Below are positions 25,377-34,721 of a DNA stretch of 64,000 bases, one piece after another. Under the pieces are notes generated by a model, which searched no databases, was not told the DNA's origin, and saw nothing but the letters and a program-made list of their open reading frames with translations. Each line of letters starts with the position of its first letter. Position 1 is the stretch's first letter. The translations under genes and the position numbers were made by a program. The stretch is taken from assembly GCF_000812965.1 (NCBI RefSeq), contig NZ_JSYN01000015.1, positions 62,001 to 126,000 on the forward strand. The letters are read 5' to 3'. Origin of the DNA: Pedobacter kyungheensis. Its GTDB lineage: Bacteria > Bacteroidota > Bacteroidia > Sphingobacteriales > Sphingobacteriaceae.

Positions 25377-27320
25377 TTATCTGACTAACATCAGCCAGCC
25401 GGTGTAAGTTTGGAAATCTTCGTTTAAATAAACAGAATAATAATACACTGCAGGAGGGAGGTCTTTTCCATTCATTTTGCCATCCCAGGGCTTAAAAGGT
25501 CCGGTGCTTTGGTAAACCAGATTGCCGTAACGGTTCATAATTTTGACAACAGGGTTAGGAAACGATGCTGCTGCAGGGATATTCCAGGTATCATTTACAT
25601 TATCTCCATTTGGAGAAAAAGTATTGGGAATAACCACTTTTGGATAAACGGTTATGTTGACCTCATCGCTGCTGCTGCTGCAACCTAAATTAGAAGTGGC
25701 ATATAAGGTATAGGTGATATCGTGCGGTGGGCTGGCAACAGGATTCAGTTTGGTCGGATCATCAAGATAATCGGCCGGTGTCCATAAATAAGTAACATCG
25801 CTGGAAACTTTACCATTTAAAGTTATTTTTTGCCCGTTAACGATTTTTTGGTCAGCACCTGCATCAGCCATTGCATTTTTATTCACACTAACAGTTATCT
25901 GTGCGGTTCCCGAACAACCATCTTTAGTGACGGTAACGCTATATACGGTTGTTTCGATCGGGCTAGCCACGGGGTTAGGGCTTTCGGGATCGGAAAGGCC
26001 AGTGGCGGGTTGCCAGAGGTACTGGGTACCACCAGATGCCGCTAACTGAATAGATTTACCCTCACAAATAGCAGCCGTTTGGATGTTGGTGGTTATGGCT
26101 AGCGGATCACTGACAATTACTTGAGTTGACGCAGGCGAAGTACATCCGTTTGCTGTAACCTGAACAGTGTATTCGCCCCCCATGGCTTTGGTTGCATTAA
26201 TGATGGTAGGGCTTTGGGCTGCAGAGGTAAAACCGTTTGGCCCGGTCCAGCTGTAAGTGGTTCCGCCCGATGCATTTAACTGAATAGTGCTGCCATTACA
26301 GAAAGGACCGAAGTTTTCGGCCCTGGCAACGGGTAGGGGATTTACTGTTACTGTAATCGGATCGGATACGGCCCTGCAAAATACTTTATCGATGTTTCCG
26401 TTAATGGCGGTAATTAAGCGGTATTGATAAGTACCCGCTGGCTGATTTATAAAGTTAATGGTTGCTTGTTTTGTTGTTGTACCATTAATATCAACCCAGC
26501 CAGTGCCCTTGTTTTCCTGCCATTGATAAACGGGATTGGCATACTCTGGTGAAATATTGGCATTTACCGTAAAACTGTTTGTATTCCCCTCGCACATATT
26601 TAGGGCTGTATTATTGAGGTTGAAAAAAGGAGCAATACCTGGGCCGCAGGCTCGCACAGTAATATCATCGAGTGCAAAATCGTTACCACTGTTGGTTGGG
26701 GTATCGTTAACCAGCTGCAGCGTTACAGTAGAATTGTTTGCATTGCTGAAATCAAGCGTGTATTGGTGCCACATCCCATCTGCGGTTACATTTCCTGTTG
26801 AGGCATTACCCAAGAGGTTACCATTAGGATCAATTACCTTTAAAATCATATTTGGGGGCTGGGCATTTGCTGCAGCCGAGTTGGTATTAAGTACCCAAAT
26901 AGATAAACGTAAAAGTGTATTTGGGCAAAGATCATCCATTTTTTGCTCAAAAAACACAGTTTTGGTCGCAATACCATCAATTAAGAGCATTAAACCATTG
27001 CTATCGCCAGTATGATCTGCATGAGGTTGCCAGTAAATAGAATAAGGGTTGCCCGGGGTAGCAGGTGTTTTTACCAGGCCCGATTGATTGGCCGTTAAAT
27101 TAGTTGGGATTGATCCCGGAGGCCCTTTAAAAGTTGTTGAAGTTGATGCTCCTGGCGCATATTGTGCTAGAGGGCCATACCAGTTATCGGTATTGTTGCC
27201 CTGACCAAAAGTCTGGTTAATTAAAGGCTGTCCAAAAGTGCCGGTACATACCTGTGCCCTGGCAAAATTTGCAAATAACAAAATACAAACAATGGATAGC
27301 GCTTTTATTAAACGATACAT
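25377..27320 (-). CDS. Secreted Ig-like/PKD protein with type IX type-B C-terminal domain
   Basis: 647 aa extracellular protein. A signal peptide is at residues 1-22 (LIKALSIVCILLFANFARAQ). An N-terminal lectin or jelly-roll-like domain follows (about 40-225), with several Ig-like or PKD-type repeats of 80-90 aa after it (repeating PVASPIETTVYSVTVTKDGC and CSGTAQITVSV patterns). The C-terminal 85 residues (VVIPNTFSPNGDNVNDTW and RYGNLVYQSTG, ending YTGWLMLVR) are the gliding-motility-associated type-B sorting domain of the type IX secretion system. It would be secreted and held at the surface. Ligand unknown. Confidence 0.88.
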   Translation of the reverse strand: MYRLIKALSIVCILLFANFARAQVCTGTFGQPLINQTFGQGNNTDNWYGPLAQYAPGASTSTTFKGPPGSIPTNLTANQSGLVKTPATPGNPYSIYWQPHADHTGDSNGLMLLIDGIATKTVFFEQKMDDLCPNTLLRLSIWVLNTNSAAANAQPPNMILKVIDPNGNLLGNASTGNVTADGMWHQYTLDFSNANNSTVTLQLVNDTPTNSGNDFALDDITVRACGPGIAPFFNLNNTALNMCEGNTNSFTVNANISPEYANPVYQWQENKGTGWVDINGTTTKQATINFINQPAGTYQYRLITAINGNIDKVFCRAVSDPITVTVNPLPVARAENFGPFCNGSTIQLNASGGTTYSWTGPNGFTSAAQSPTIINATKAMGGEYTVQVTANGCTSPASTQVIVSDPLAITTNIQTAAICEGKSIQLAASGGTQYLWQPATGLSDPESPNPVASPIETTVYSVTVTKDGCSGTAQITVSVNKNAMADAGADQKIVNGQKITLNGKVSSDVTYLWTPADYLDDPTKLNPVASPPHDITYTLYATSNLGCSSSSDEVNITVYPKVVIPNTFSPNGDNVNDTWNIPAAASFPNPVVKIMNRYGNLVYQSTGPFKPWDGKMNGKDLPPAVYYYSVYLNEDFQTYTGWLMLVR

Positions 27321-27384
27321 CTACTGGCTCAGGTCAATTGGCTAATATCTAAATAAAAACTTATAATCCAATTGCTTAGCGCGA

Positions 27385-28401
27385 TCAATTTAGCGCATTC
27401 AAAAATTCAATCGTATTTACATTATCGGCATAATCCCATAGTTTAGGATGCTGGCTTTGGCCAAAATCAAAACTGGCTACATTGATTGCAGATTTGGTAA
27501 CCACACACTGGATATCTGCCGCTTTATCTTTCAGTTTATCTTCTACATCCTGCAGATTTTCATATTCTTCATAATAAAGCACTGCCAGTGGTGAAGCTAA
27601 ACTTTCATCTTCTTTTAACAACAAAAAGCCATTATCGAAATGTTTGGCAGCATTTACCAGATAAATAGATTTATTGTAATCGTAATTGTTCTGGTATTTA
27701 AAGTGATTAATAATCTGGTTATTGCTTTCTATGCCCTCATATAAGTGGGCAATATCATACCCTTTCGGGAAATAGATTTTAGAAACATTGCGGCAGCCCA
27801 GACCGAAATAATCGAAAATATCGGCACCCAGGTTTTGAATATCTGCTTTACTTTCAGTTCCATCCAAAACAGCAACACTGTTTCTGTTTTTGCGGATGAT
27901 GTTGGGCACTTTGCTGAAATAGTAATCAAAGTACCGCGAAGAATTATTACTTCCGGTGGCAATTACCGCATCAAAATCTTTTAAACGCTCCACATATTCA
28001 ATTTTATCTGCAAAAGCGGGTTCAATATTAATCAATTCGGCAATTACTGTTCTAATCAGTTTATCATCTGATGAAGAAAGCTTGATTAAGGCTATGTTTC
28101 CAGTGGCTAAAACGCATAAAACATCATGTAAACCCACTAGCGGAATGTTTCCTGCCAGGATTAAACCAACCTTTTTAGGCGAGATACTAAACTTTACTGA
28201 CTGGAACCAAATGGCTAAATCTGCCTCATTTAGCATGGCCGCAAAAGATAAAACAGATTTTTTTATATTTTCCTGAGTGAACCATGCATTGGCACTTTCT
28301 GCACTATAAAGTGCATTTCCTAGTATGTCAGTAGGGTTTGTAAGCTTTTTGCCGAGTTCACCAAATGCGTTAATTGCTTTTTCTTGAGTTAATGCTGACA
28401 T
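27385..28401 (-). CDS. Acyl-CoA reductase, LuxC type
   Basis: 338 aa. The family reduces fatty acyl-CoA or acyl-protein to aldehyde. Rossmann-like and aldehyde-dehydrogenase-like features are present: VGLILAGNIPLVGLHDVL (about residues 77-95) and a central DYFGLGCRNVSKIYFPKG (about 197-214) with a Cys in the catalytic position. The divergent 4Fe-4S ferredoxin gene 78 bp away is a common neighbour in Bacteroidota, and it may supply electrons or simply share control. Function in this host (wax, aldehyde, or lipid turnover) is inferred only from the family. Confidence 0.8.
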   Translation of the reverse strand: MSALTQEKAINAFGELGKKLTNPTDILGNALYSAESANAWFTQENIKKSVLSFAAMLNEADLAIWFQSVKFSISPKKVGLILAGNIPLVGLHDVLCVLATGNIALIKLSSSDDKLIRTVIAELINIEPAFADKIEYVERLKDFDAVIATGSNNSSRYFDYYFSKVPNIIRKNRNSVAVLDGTESKADIQNLGADIFDYFGLGCRNVSKIYFPKGYDIAHLYEGIESNNQIINHFKYQNNYDYNKSIYLVNAAKHFDNGFLLLKEDESLASPLAVLYYEEYENLQDVEDKLKDKAADIQCVVTKSAINVASFDFGQSQHPKLWDYADNVNTIEFLNALN

Positions 28402-28431
28402 ATTTAGAATTATTATTAATTGATTATATCT

Positions 28432-28439
28432 TATATTTG
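28432..28439 (+). promoter_or_regulatory. Candidate -7 element for the ferredoxin gene
   Basis: TATATTTG, an exact TAnnTTTG match, 40 bp upstream of the ATG in the short divergent gap. No good -33 TTTG at the right distance. Confidence 0.4.
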
Positions 28440-28479
28440 CAGCGCAAAGGTAAACTAAGCAAAAGAATTAGACGAAAAC

Positions 28480-28830
28480 ATGGCAATTAAAATAACAGAT
28501 GAGTGTATAAATTGTGGGGCATGTGAACCAGAATGTCCAAATAACGCAATTTACGATGCCGGAACTGCATGGCGTTTTTCTGATGGTACGAATTTAAACG
28601 GTATCATTGATTTTGGTAATCAACAAATCGAAGCTGATGCAGCTCAGGAAGCAGTTTCTGATGAAGTATATTATATCGTATCAGATAAATGTACAGAGTG
28701 TAAAGGTTTTCATGATGAGCCTCAGTGTGCGGCAGTATGTCCGGTTGACTGTTGTGTAGACGACGAGGATATCCGTGAAACAGAAGAAGAATTATTGGCT
28801 AAGAAAGCCTGGTTACACCAGGAAGGATAG
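28480..28830 (+). CDS. 4Fe-4S dicluster ferredoxin
   Basis: 116 aa. Two bacterial 4Fe-4S motifs: CINCGACEPECPNNAI (residues 9-24) and the longer-spaced CTECKGFHDEPQCAAVCPVD (about 71-90), the latter with an insertion between the second and third cysteine. That pattern is typical of the YfhL/FdxN-like group of low-potential ferredoxins. A long acidic region lies between the clusters. It is divergent from the LuxC-type reductase, a pairing seen in many Bacteroidota. Confidence 0.92.
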   Translation: MAIKITDECINCGACEPECPNNAIYDAGTAWRFSDGTNLNGIIDFGNQQIEADAAQEAVSDEVYYIVSDKCTECKGFHDEPQCAAVCPVDCCVDDEDIRETEEELLAKKAWLHQEG

Positions 28831-28850
28831 GCGAAAGATATTAAATGAAA

Positions 28851-28884
28851 AAAGTCTCGGTTTTATTAAATCGAGACTTTTTTT
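28851..28884 (+). terminator. Terminator after the ferredoxin gene
   Basis: Stem AAAGTCTCG / CGAGACTTT with a 12-nt loop, followed by TTTT. It lies 20 bp past the stop codon. Confidence 0.85.
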
Positions 28885-28970
28885 GTTTAGAAGATTTTTA
28901 ATTGCTTATGCCACGGATACACGGATGTATTTTTGCACCATGCTAACTAATGAACTAATGAACCATTTAA

Positions 28971-29423
28971 TTAATCCACCTCACATTTATTAGGGATAAT
29001 CAAAACCGGACAAGCCGATTTCCGGGCCACGTGTTCGGCTACACTTCCCATTAAAAAGTGATACAATCCGGTGCGGCCGTAGGTTCCGATTACTATAAGA
29101 TCTGACCCCCACTCGTCTGATTGCTGAATGATGCCATGTGCTGCGGTATCTACAATGCTGAGGTAGGTGGTTTTGATGTCTTTACCATATTTTTCCTCCA
29201 TTTCCTTAAGTAAAACATGGCTATTCTCTTCGCTATTATCGTAAGTTTCTAAGAATACCGGTGCTAATGTTAAGTCGGGGTTTACATTGGCAGGTATAGG
29301 TTCGATAATATTAACCAATGCTACTTCTGCTCCAAATTTTTCTGCCATGTCGTAACCGGCTTTTGCCGCCTTTTCTGAGCAGGTACTGTTATCAACGGCA
29401 ATTAATATCTTTTTAAAGTTCAT
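28971..29423 (-). CDS. Universal stress protein (single domain)
   Basis: 150 aa of the UspA fold. The N-terminal ILIAVDNSTCSEKAA strand and loop, and the C-terminal VIGTYGRTGLYHFLMGSVAEHVARKSACPVLII, with G-x2-G-x9-GS, show an intact ATP-binding site. It is convergent with the ferredoxin gene. Physiological role (stress survival) inferred from the family. Confidence 0.92.
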   Translation of the reverse strand: MNFKKILIAVDNSTCSEKAAKAGYDMAEKFGAEVALVNIIEPIPANVNPDLTLAPVFLETYDNSEENSHVLLKEMEEKYGKDIKTTYLSIVDTAAHGIIQQSDEWGSDLIVIGTYGRTGLYHFLMGSVAEHVARKSACPVLIIPNKCEVD

Positions 29424-29534
29424 AGCGTGTGTATTTAAAAGGTTATCATCATAAAAATAACAAATTTGCAGGCAAAATGTTAGGCAATGGATGTATTTTA
29501 TTAGTTTTACTCTACTAATTTACAGGCACATTAA

Positions 29535-30320
29535 ATGGAAAACCAATATGGTATTTGCAGGGTTGCAGTAGCACCTTTGCGGGCAGATGCTTCAGATCGA
29601 TCAGAAATTGTATCCCAACTCTTATTCGGAGAACATGTAGAAATTATCCAGAAAGAAGAACGCTGGTGGCTGGTACAAAACGGATATGATGGTTATGAAG
29701 GCTGGATGGATTTCAGGCAGCTGGCCCCCATTAGTCAGGATCAGTTTGTCGAAATGCACGATTGTCATTTGCTTGCGCCTTTAAGTTTTAACAACACCTT
29801 AACCGCCGAAGATGGTAGTTTGTATCATTTATGCCCGGGTAGTAACCTGCCATTTTTAAAAGATGGAATTTGCTATGCCGGCGCAGAGCGGTATAAACTG
29901 GGATTTGATGCACATAATAACCAAAAAACAGATTTTAAAACTGATGTTACGGCTACAGCTAAATTTTTCCAGAATATACCTTACTTATGGGGCGGACGGA
30001 ATTTATTTGGTTTAGATTGCTCTGGTTTTACACAATTGGTATTTAAAATACTTGGTATTAAACTAAACCGCGATGCTTCACAACAGGCAGAACAAGGCGA
30101 ACTGGTAGGCTTTTTGGCTGAATGCCGGCCCGGTGATGTTGCTTTTTTTGATAACGACGAAGGCAAAATTACCCACGTGGGTATTATGTTGAGCCCAAAT
30201 GAAATTATCCATGCCTCGGCCAAAGTTAAAATAGATCCTATAGATGACCAGGGAATTTTTAATAAAGAACTGGGCAAATACTCACATAAACTCAGAATTA
30301 TAAAACGTTTTGTGGAATAA
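29535..30320 (+). CDS. NlpC/P60 peptidoglycan peptidase with SH3-like domains
   Basis: 261 aa without an obvious signal peptide. Residues 1-120 look like two bacterial SH3 repeats (ICRVAVAPLRADASDRSEIVSQLLFGEHVEI, written in full only as family pattern here: VAPLRADASDRSEIVSQL). The catalytic NlpC/P60 domain holds the nucleophile in LFGLDCSGFTQLVF (Cys about 162), the base in KITHVGIML (about 213) and HASAK (about 227). Such enzymes cut peptide crosslinks such as D-Glu-gamma-meso-DAP. Lack of a signal peptide suggests cell-wall recycling in the cytoplasm, or a signal I do not see. Confidence 0.88.
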   Translation: MENQYGICRVAVAPLRADASDRSEIVSQLLFGEHVEIIQKEERWWLVQNGYDGYEGWMDFRQLAPISQDQFVEMHDCHLLAPLSFNNTLTAEDGSLYHLCPGSNLPFLKDGICYAGAERYKLGFDAHNNQKTDFKTDVTATAKFFQNIPYLWGGRNLFGLDCSGFTQLVFKILGIKLNRDASQQAEQGELVGFLAECRPGDVAFFDNDEGKITHVGIMLSPNEIIHASAKVKIDPIDDQGIFNKELGKYSHKLRIIKRFVE

Positions 30321-30359
30321 TGGCCTGAAATGTATCTTATCTAAAAAGAACGTTTTTTT

Positions 30360-31124
30360 ATGCCAGCTAAGTTTAAAATTCAAATCTCTAATCCTTGTCA
30401 GGAGAAGTGGGGCAGTATGCAACCCAATACAATGGGTAAATTTTGCAGTTCCTGCCAAAAGGCTGTAACAGATTTTACTCAATTTTCTGATAAGGACTTA
30501 CAAAATTGGTTTAGCAAAAACCAGCGGAACAGCTGCGGCCGCTTTAACCCAGATCAGCTGGATCGGTTGATTCAGGGAAAATCAAATTATACACTCAGCA
30601 AATTTAAGCCAGGCCTGGCTGCTGCTTCCTTACTGGCATTTTTAAGCTTTCCGAAACTGGTTAAGGCACAAAGTACTAAGGCCCCCCATACACAAACTGA
30701 AAAGCAGAAAGCTAAACCTGTTTTGGCGGAAACTGCAGTGATTTTTCCTGATACCTTAAGAAGCATTAAAGGTCATGTGCTTGATAAGAACGATAAACAG
30801 CCTGTTGGTGGAGCTGTTGTTTCTGTGAATAACAGGCTAGTTTATGGATATACCGACATAAAAGGAAACTTCGAAATACAGCTTCCTGCAAATTTCAGTA
30901 ATCAAAATTGTGAACTAACCGTAAGTTATTTAGGTTATAAGACTTTAAGTTCACGGGTGGCTTTAAACAACAACGATCAATTAAACCTTGAGCTATGTGT
31001 GAGCGCGGAAATTTTAGGTGGAGCTGAAATTGTGATTATCAGACATTCTTTGTGGAGAAGGATTCTTTATCAGGCAAAAAATCAATTAAGGGATATTAAC
31101 CCATTTTATAAGAAGCTGAATTAA
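30360..31124 (+). CDS. Cys-rich N-domain/carboxypeptidase-regulatory-like membrane protein
   Basis: 254 aa. The N-terminus has conserved cysteines (ISNPCQEKWGSM, then KFCSSCQKAVTDFT at about residues 26-39) that could form a metal-binding or redox site. The middle has one hydrophobic helix (LAAASLLAFLSF, about 86-98), and the C-terminal part is a carboxypeptidase-regulatory-like beta sandwich (IKGHVLDKNDKQPVGGAVVSV and YGYTDIKGNFEIQLP). The gene at 19421 is a paralogue and is broken at the matching N-terminal point. A role in envelope structure or signalling is plausible but unproven. Confidence 0.65.
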   Translation: MPAKFKIQISNPCQEKWGSMQPNTMGKFCSSCQKAVTDFTQFSDKDLQNWFSKNQRNSCGRFNPDQLDRLIQGKSNYTLSKFKPGLAAASLLAFLSFPKLVKAQSTKAPHTQTEKQKAKPVLAETAVIFPDTLRSIKGHVLDKNDKQPVGGAVVSVNNRLVYGYTDIKGNFEIQLPANFSNQNCELTVSYLGYKTLSSRVALNNNDQLNLELCVSAEILGGAEIVIIRHSLWRRILYQAKNQLRDINPFYKKLN

Positions 31125-31141
31125 TTTTATAAAGACGCTAT

Positions 31142-31218
31142 CGTCATGCTGAATTGGTTTCAGCATCTCTAATTAGAGCCCCTGAAATGAATCCGATAGC
31201 TATCGGATCAGGGTGACG
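31142..31218. repeat. REP-like palindrome, GTCATGCTGA/GATCAGGGTGACG family
   Basis: Contains the exact 14-bp palindrome CCGATAGCTATCGG (31193-31206) and terminal arms CGTCATGCTGAATT and AATCCGATA...GGGTGACG. The same architecture, inverted, occurs at 38930-39011. Intergenic between convergent genes. Confidence 0.75.
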
Positions 31219-31226
31219 CCCGATCC

Positions 31227-32123
31227 TTACTCCATCTCCCACACCATCACCTGTTTATCATCTCCGGTTGAGATGAGGTATTTGCCATCCTTGCTCCAAA
31301 CAATTTTATTAATAGAATGGGTATGGCCAGTACCGGCTTTTTCCAGACTTAATATTTTATACAGTTTAAAGTTCTCGGCATCCCATAGTTTAATGCTTTT
31401 ATCCTGACTGCTGGTTGCAAAATAGGGCAGGGTGGGGTGAAAAGCAATGTCGTAAACGGTAAACATATGGGCTGGGACAGTTTGTAGCAATTCATAATCC
31501 GGCAGGCTCCAGATTTTCAGTTGTGCGTCGCGGCTACCTGAAATTAAATACTTGCTTTCGGGGTGGTAGGCCAAAGCAGTAACCGGGAGCTTATGTCCTT
31601 CGAGGTTTTGTTTCAGGCTATAATCTGCCAGGTTATAAATTTTAATCAGATGATCTTTACAGCCAAATGCAATTTCCGTTTTGTTAGGAGATAGGGCAAT
31701 GGTTCGAACGGTATCATAAGCTGCCTGAAAGCGGTAAATCTCTTTAAAATCGATTAACGACCAAACTGCAACTGTTCCATCTTCGCCTGTGGTAATGAGC
31801 TCATTTTTAGATTGTACGGTTTTAATGTTGAAAATAGGTTTCAGGTGTGCATTAATGCGCGTAATTACTTCCTGTTTCTTTAAATCGTACACACTAAAAG
31901 CACCGCTTCTTTCGCCCACAAACAACTTGTGCTCATAATAATGCAGGCAATAAACAGAGCTTTGCACTGGCATTTTAACCTTAACAAAAGCCATTTCGGC
32001 TAATGACCATTCTACAATACCTTTATCGTTACCCGCACTAAAGAATAATTCATCCTGATCAGAATGGGCAAGGGCATAAACCGGGTTTTGGTGGCCGGGA
32101 AGTGTTTTGATGTGTTTAAGCAT
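31227..32123 (-). CDS. WD40 repeat protein
   Basis: 298 aa made of about seven WD40 blades. Repeats ending in W-D or equivalent are visible, for example TTGEDGTVAVWSL, SGSRDAQLKIWSL, TSSQDKSIKLWDA and the last TGDDKQVMVWEM. The ring would be a seven-bladed propeller acting as a protein-binding platform. No attached enzymatic domain. Partner unknown. Confidence 0.88.
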   Translation of the reverse strand: MLKHIKTLPGHQNPVYALAHSDQDELFFSAGNDKGIVEWSLAEMAFVKVKMPVQSSVYCLHYYEHKLFVGERSGAFSVYDLKKQEVITRINAHLKPIFNIKTVQSKNELITTGEDGTVAVWSLIDFKEIYRFQAAYDTVRTIALSPNKTEIAFGCKDHLIKIYNLADYSLKQNLEGHKLPVTALAYHPESKYLISGSRDAQLKIWSLPDYELLQTVPAHMFTVYDIAFHPTLPYFATSSQDKSIKLWDAENFKLYKILSLEKAGTGHTHSINKIVWSKDGKYLISTGDDKQVMVWEME

Positions 32124-32218
32124 TTCTTATAGCTAAAAGACTAAAGCTGAAAGACCAAAGCTTATGCTTTACCTTTCAGCTCAAATTATTTATGTCTTTT
32201 TTAAATTCTTGTTAAAGT

Positions 32219-32743
32219 TTAATTCGCAAAAATCTTTGGAAAATTTACCCCTTCACCAAATTCATCGACTTTTATTTCCTTTAATCGGTTAAAAATTCTT
32301 TCCGAATCTGAAACAGATATTGCAAGTGCTGTACTGAATACTTCGATTGGTAATTTTTCTTCCGTATAATCTTGAAAAATCAGGTTTATACCTTCGTTCT
32401 CTTTACTTGGGAATTGATCAATAGCATAATATTTAGCCGTTTTAAGTTTAGTGGTCCAAAAGCCATAATTGTGCTGATAGGATATATGGGTTGTACTGAT
32501 AATATAAAATTCCTGACCAAAAGTGTTCCAAAGCAGATATTTGCCCAGAGTAAAAAAATATCCTACTGGTAGTAAGAACGGTAAAACATTTGGTTTTTCT
32601 TCTTGCAAGCTAAAAGCAAACCAGAATAGGCCAATGATAGCAGCAGTATTGAATAAGAATAAAAATATCTTTAAATAGTAATTTGTAGGAATTTTCGTCC
32701 TAACAAATACATTTAAATCGTCGAAATCTATTTCTGTTTTCAA
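32219..32743 (-). CDS. Membrane protein of unknown function
   Basis: 174 aa with two membrane helices near the N-terminus (about residues 24-43 and 53-71) and a cytoplasmic C-terminal domain containing YYAIDQFPSKENEGINLIFQD. The order of helices and domain resembles the small YcxB-like or PH-like membrane proteins, but I cannot name a family with confidence. It lies just beyond the end of the his operon. Confidence 0.45.
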   Translation of the reverse strand: MKTEIDFDDLNVFVRTKIPTNYYLKIFLFLFNTAAIIGLFWFAFSLQEEKPNVLPFLLPVGYFFTLGKYLLWNTFGQEFYIISTTHISYQHNYGFWTTKLKTAKYYAIDQFPSKENEGINLIFQDYTEEKLPIEVFSTALAISVSDSERIFNRLKEIKVDEFGEGVNFPKIFAN

Positions 32744-32811
32744 TTCTGAACTTATTTAGGTTTTTTTGGCTGGTTTGGCATCCAAAAACCTTACACCCTC
32801 TACCTTTTACC

Positions 32812-33414
32812 TTATTTATGCCTTTTCTCTAAATTCTTTGCAATATCCTGAATAGACAGGCCTTTTTCTTTCAATAAGAACATTAAATGGAAAAGCAGGT
32901 CTGATGCTTCGCCAATAAATTCTTCTTCTGTTTCAGCAAGTGCTGCAATTACCGTTTCAACACCTTCCTCACCAACTTTTTGTGCAATTTTATTTAAACC
33001 TTTAGCACGCATTTTATTGATGTACGAGCCTTCAACCGGGTTTTCGTATCGATCGTTGATGATGTTTTCCAACTCGAAAATGAAATTCTGATTGAAATCT
33101 GTTTTAAAACAGCTGCGGCTACCGGTATGACAGGTAGGGCCAACGGCATCTGCTTTAATGAGAATGGTGTCGTTATCGCAATCAACAAAAAGTTCTTTAA
33201 CAAATAGAAAGTTGTCGCTGGTTTCGCCTTTTGTCCAAAGGCGGTTTTTTGTACGCGAAAAGAAAGTTACTTTGCCTTCGCTTTGTGTTTTTTCTAAAGC
33301 CTCGGCATTCATATAACCCAGCATTAAAACTTCTAAGGTTTTATAATCCTGAATGATTACAGGCAACAGGCCTGCGGTTTTATCCCAATCAAGGGAATTA
33401 ATATCGATTGTCAT
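32812..33414 (-). CDS. hisIE: HisIE, phosphoribosyl-AMP cyclohydrolase / phosphoribosyl-ATP pyrophosphatase
   Basis: Catalyses steps 2 and 3 of histidine synthesis. 200 aa. The N-terminal HisI half shows the zinc/metal motif DCDNDTILIKADAVGPTCHTG and the downstream SCF (residues about 78-102). The C-terminal HisE half (about 110-200) has the helical pyrophosphatase fold with VGEEGVETVIAALAE. It is the last gene of the minus-strand his operon, 110 bp after hisF with a REP element in between. Confidence 0.96.
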   Translation of the reverse strand: MTIDINSLDWDKTAGLLPVIIQDYKTLEVLMLGYMNAEALEKTQSEGKVTFFSRTKNRLWTKGETSDNFLFVKELFVDCDNDTILIKADAVGPTCHTGSRSCFKTDFNQNFIFELENIINDRYENPVEGSYINKMRAKGLNKIAQKVGEEGVETVIAALAETEEEFIGEASDLLFHLMFLLKEKGLSIQDIAKNLEKRHK

Positions 33415-33428
33415 TTTTATGCTGTTTC

Positions 33429-33515
33429 CGTCATTGCGAGGTACGAAGCAATCTTACTACTTATGTCGTCTTTTAAACCCATAGCTTTAGGATTGATTCG
33501 TGCCTCGCAATGACG
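33429..33515. repeat. REP-like palindrome, GTCATTGCGA family, within the his operon
   Basis: Perfect 13-bp outer arms CGTCATTGCGAGG / CCTCGCAATGACG, with an inner, imperfect pair (ACGAAGCAATC / GATTGATTCGT). The same family is at 61819-61903. It lies between hisF and hisIE and could affect mRNA processing or stability between the two. Confidence 0.85.
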
Positions 33516-33524
33516 AGTGTATTA

Positions 33525-34721
33525 TTATATTCTTACCGGAATCTGGTTTCTTTTCAATTCCTGTTTTAAATCGGGTATCAAAATTTCACCGTAGTGAAAT
33601 ACCGAGGCGGCTAATGCAGCATCTACATTTGCTTTCTGGAAAACTTCGGTAAAATGATCCATGTTACCGGCACCACCGGAAGCAATGATCGGAATATTAA
33701 TCATTTGGTTTACTTTACTCAATAAACCGCAATCAAAGCCTGCTTTAGTACCGTCGTGGTCCATAGAGGTTAGCAAAATCTCGCCCGCGCCTAAATCTTC
33801 GGCTTGTTTAATCCAGTTTTCAGTTTCCAGTTCGGTAATTAACCTGCCACCATTCAAATGTACCCTATTTTTACCATCAACATGTTTGGTATCCACTGCT
33901 AAGACCACAAATTGTACACCAAAGGCTTTGGCCAGTTCTTCAATCAGTTTAGGGTTTCTTACAGCCGCCGAGTTGATACTGATTTTATCGGCACCAGCGT
34001 TTAACAAGGCCTCAGCATCGGCAATTTCGGTAATTCCTCCACCAATGGTAAATGGAATGTTTAATTGCCTTGCTACCGATTTAACCATTTCAATCATCGT
34101 TTTGCGGCGCTCGTGTGTAGCGGTAATATCCAGGAAAACCAGTTCATCGGCACCTTGCTGTGCGTATTGGGCTGCCAGTTCAACCGGATCGCCGGCATCG
34201 CGTAGGTCAACAAAGTTTACACCCTTTACGGTACGGCCATCTTTTACGTCAAGACATGGTATTATTCTTTTACTTAGCCCCCCGCCCCCTAAAGGGGGAG
34301 TTGAAAACTGCTTTGCAGGTATGGCTTCTTTTATTTTTTCCAAAACTGAGTTTAAATTATTATAAAGTTCGGTATTCTTAAATCTAATTACTTTGATTCC
34401 AAATCCTTCAAGAATCTGTTGTCGTTCAATGTCTTTATTCATAACCTCTGGCAGATCATGTATACTTCCATCTAATTCAATAATTAATTTCGCTTCATGA
34501 CAGTAAAAATCAGCAATAAAGTATGAAATAGGATGCTGTCTTCTAAATTTAACTCCTAATTGTTTATTGCTGATTACTTGCCACAGTAAACTTTCTGCTT
34601 CAGTTACATTGTTTCTTAATTTCTTAGCATTCTCAAAAATTGTAGGTAGTGCACCATAAAACATATTAGGCTCATTGACTTCGAAAAAGTCGGATTCGTC
34701 TTCGTTTATCTTATAGGTCAT
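33525..34721 (-). CDS. hisF: DUF559 nuclease-like domain fused in frame to imidazole glycerol phosphate synthase HisF
   Basis: 398 aa composite protein. Residues 149-398 are a whole HisF barrel starting [22 protein letters not shown]; it makes imidazole glycerol phosphate with HisH and shows PFTIGGGI and ASGGAGN phosphate-binding loops. Residues 20-134 are a DUF559 (Vsr-like) domain beginning [17 protein letters not shown], with [25 protein letters not shown] and VIRFKN as core motifs (Asp71, Glu82, Asp84, His88 as candidate active residues). The two are joined by [11 protein letters not shown], which is encoded by one arm of a GC-rich terminal repeat. There is no ATG/GTG/TTG near the HisF domain, so HisF must be made as the fusion or cleaved from it. 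The alternative is a mutated stop/start in assembly; the reading frame is open throughout. Confidence 0.9.
   Translation of the reverse strand: MTYKINEDESDFFEVNEPNMFYGALPTIFENAKKLRNNVTEAESLLWQVISNKQLGVKFRRQHPISYFIADFYCHEAKLIIELDGSIHDLPEVMNKDIERQQILEGFGIKVIRFKNTELYNNLNSVLEKIKEAIPAKQFSTPPLGGGGLSKRIIPCLDVKDGRTVKGVNFVDLRDAGDPVELAAQYAQQGADELVFLDITATHERRKTMIEMVKSVARQLNIPFTIGGGITEIADAEALLNAGADKISINSAAVRNPKLIEELAKAFGVQFVVLAVDTKHVDGKNRVHLNGGRLITELETENWIKQAEDLGAGEILLTSMDHDGTKAGFDCGLLSKVNQMINIPIIASGGAGNMDHFTEVFQKANVDAALAASVFHYGEILIPDLKQELKRNQIPVRI

Noticed and set aside
26536..27015. 159-aa plus-strand ORF opposite the secreted Ig-like gene
   Set aside because: Antisense shadow; the minus-strand gene has a signal peptide and a C-terminal sorting domain.
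33661..34365. 234-aa plus-strand ORF opposite hisF
   Set aside because: Shadow of the HisF codons with Ser/Pro-rich composition; no domain.
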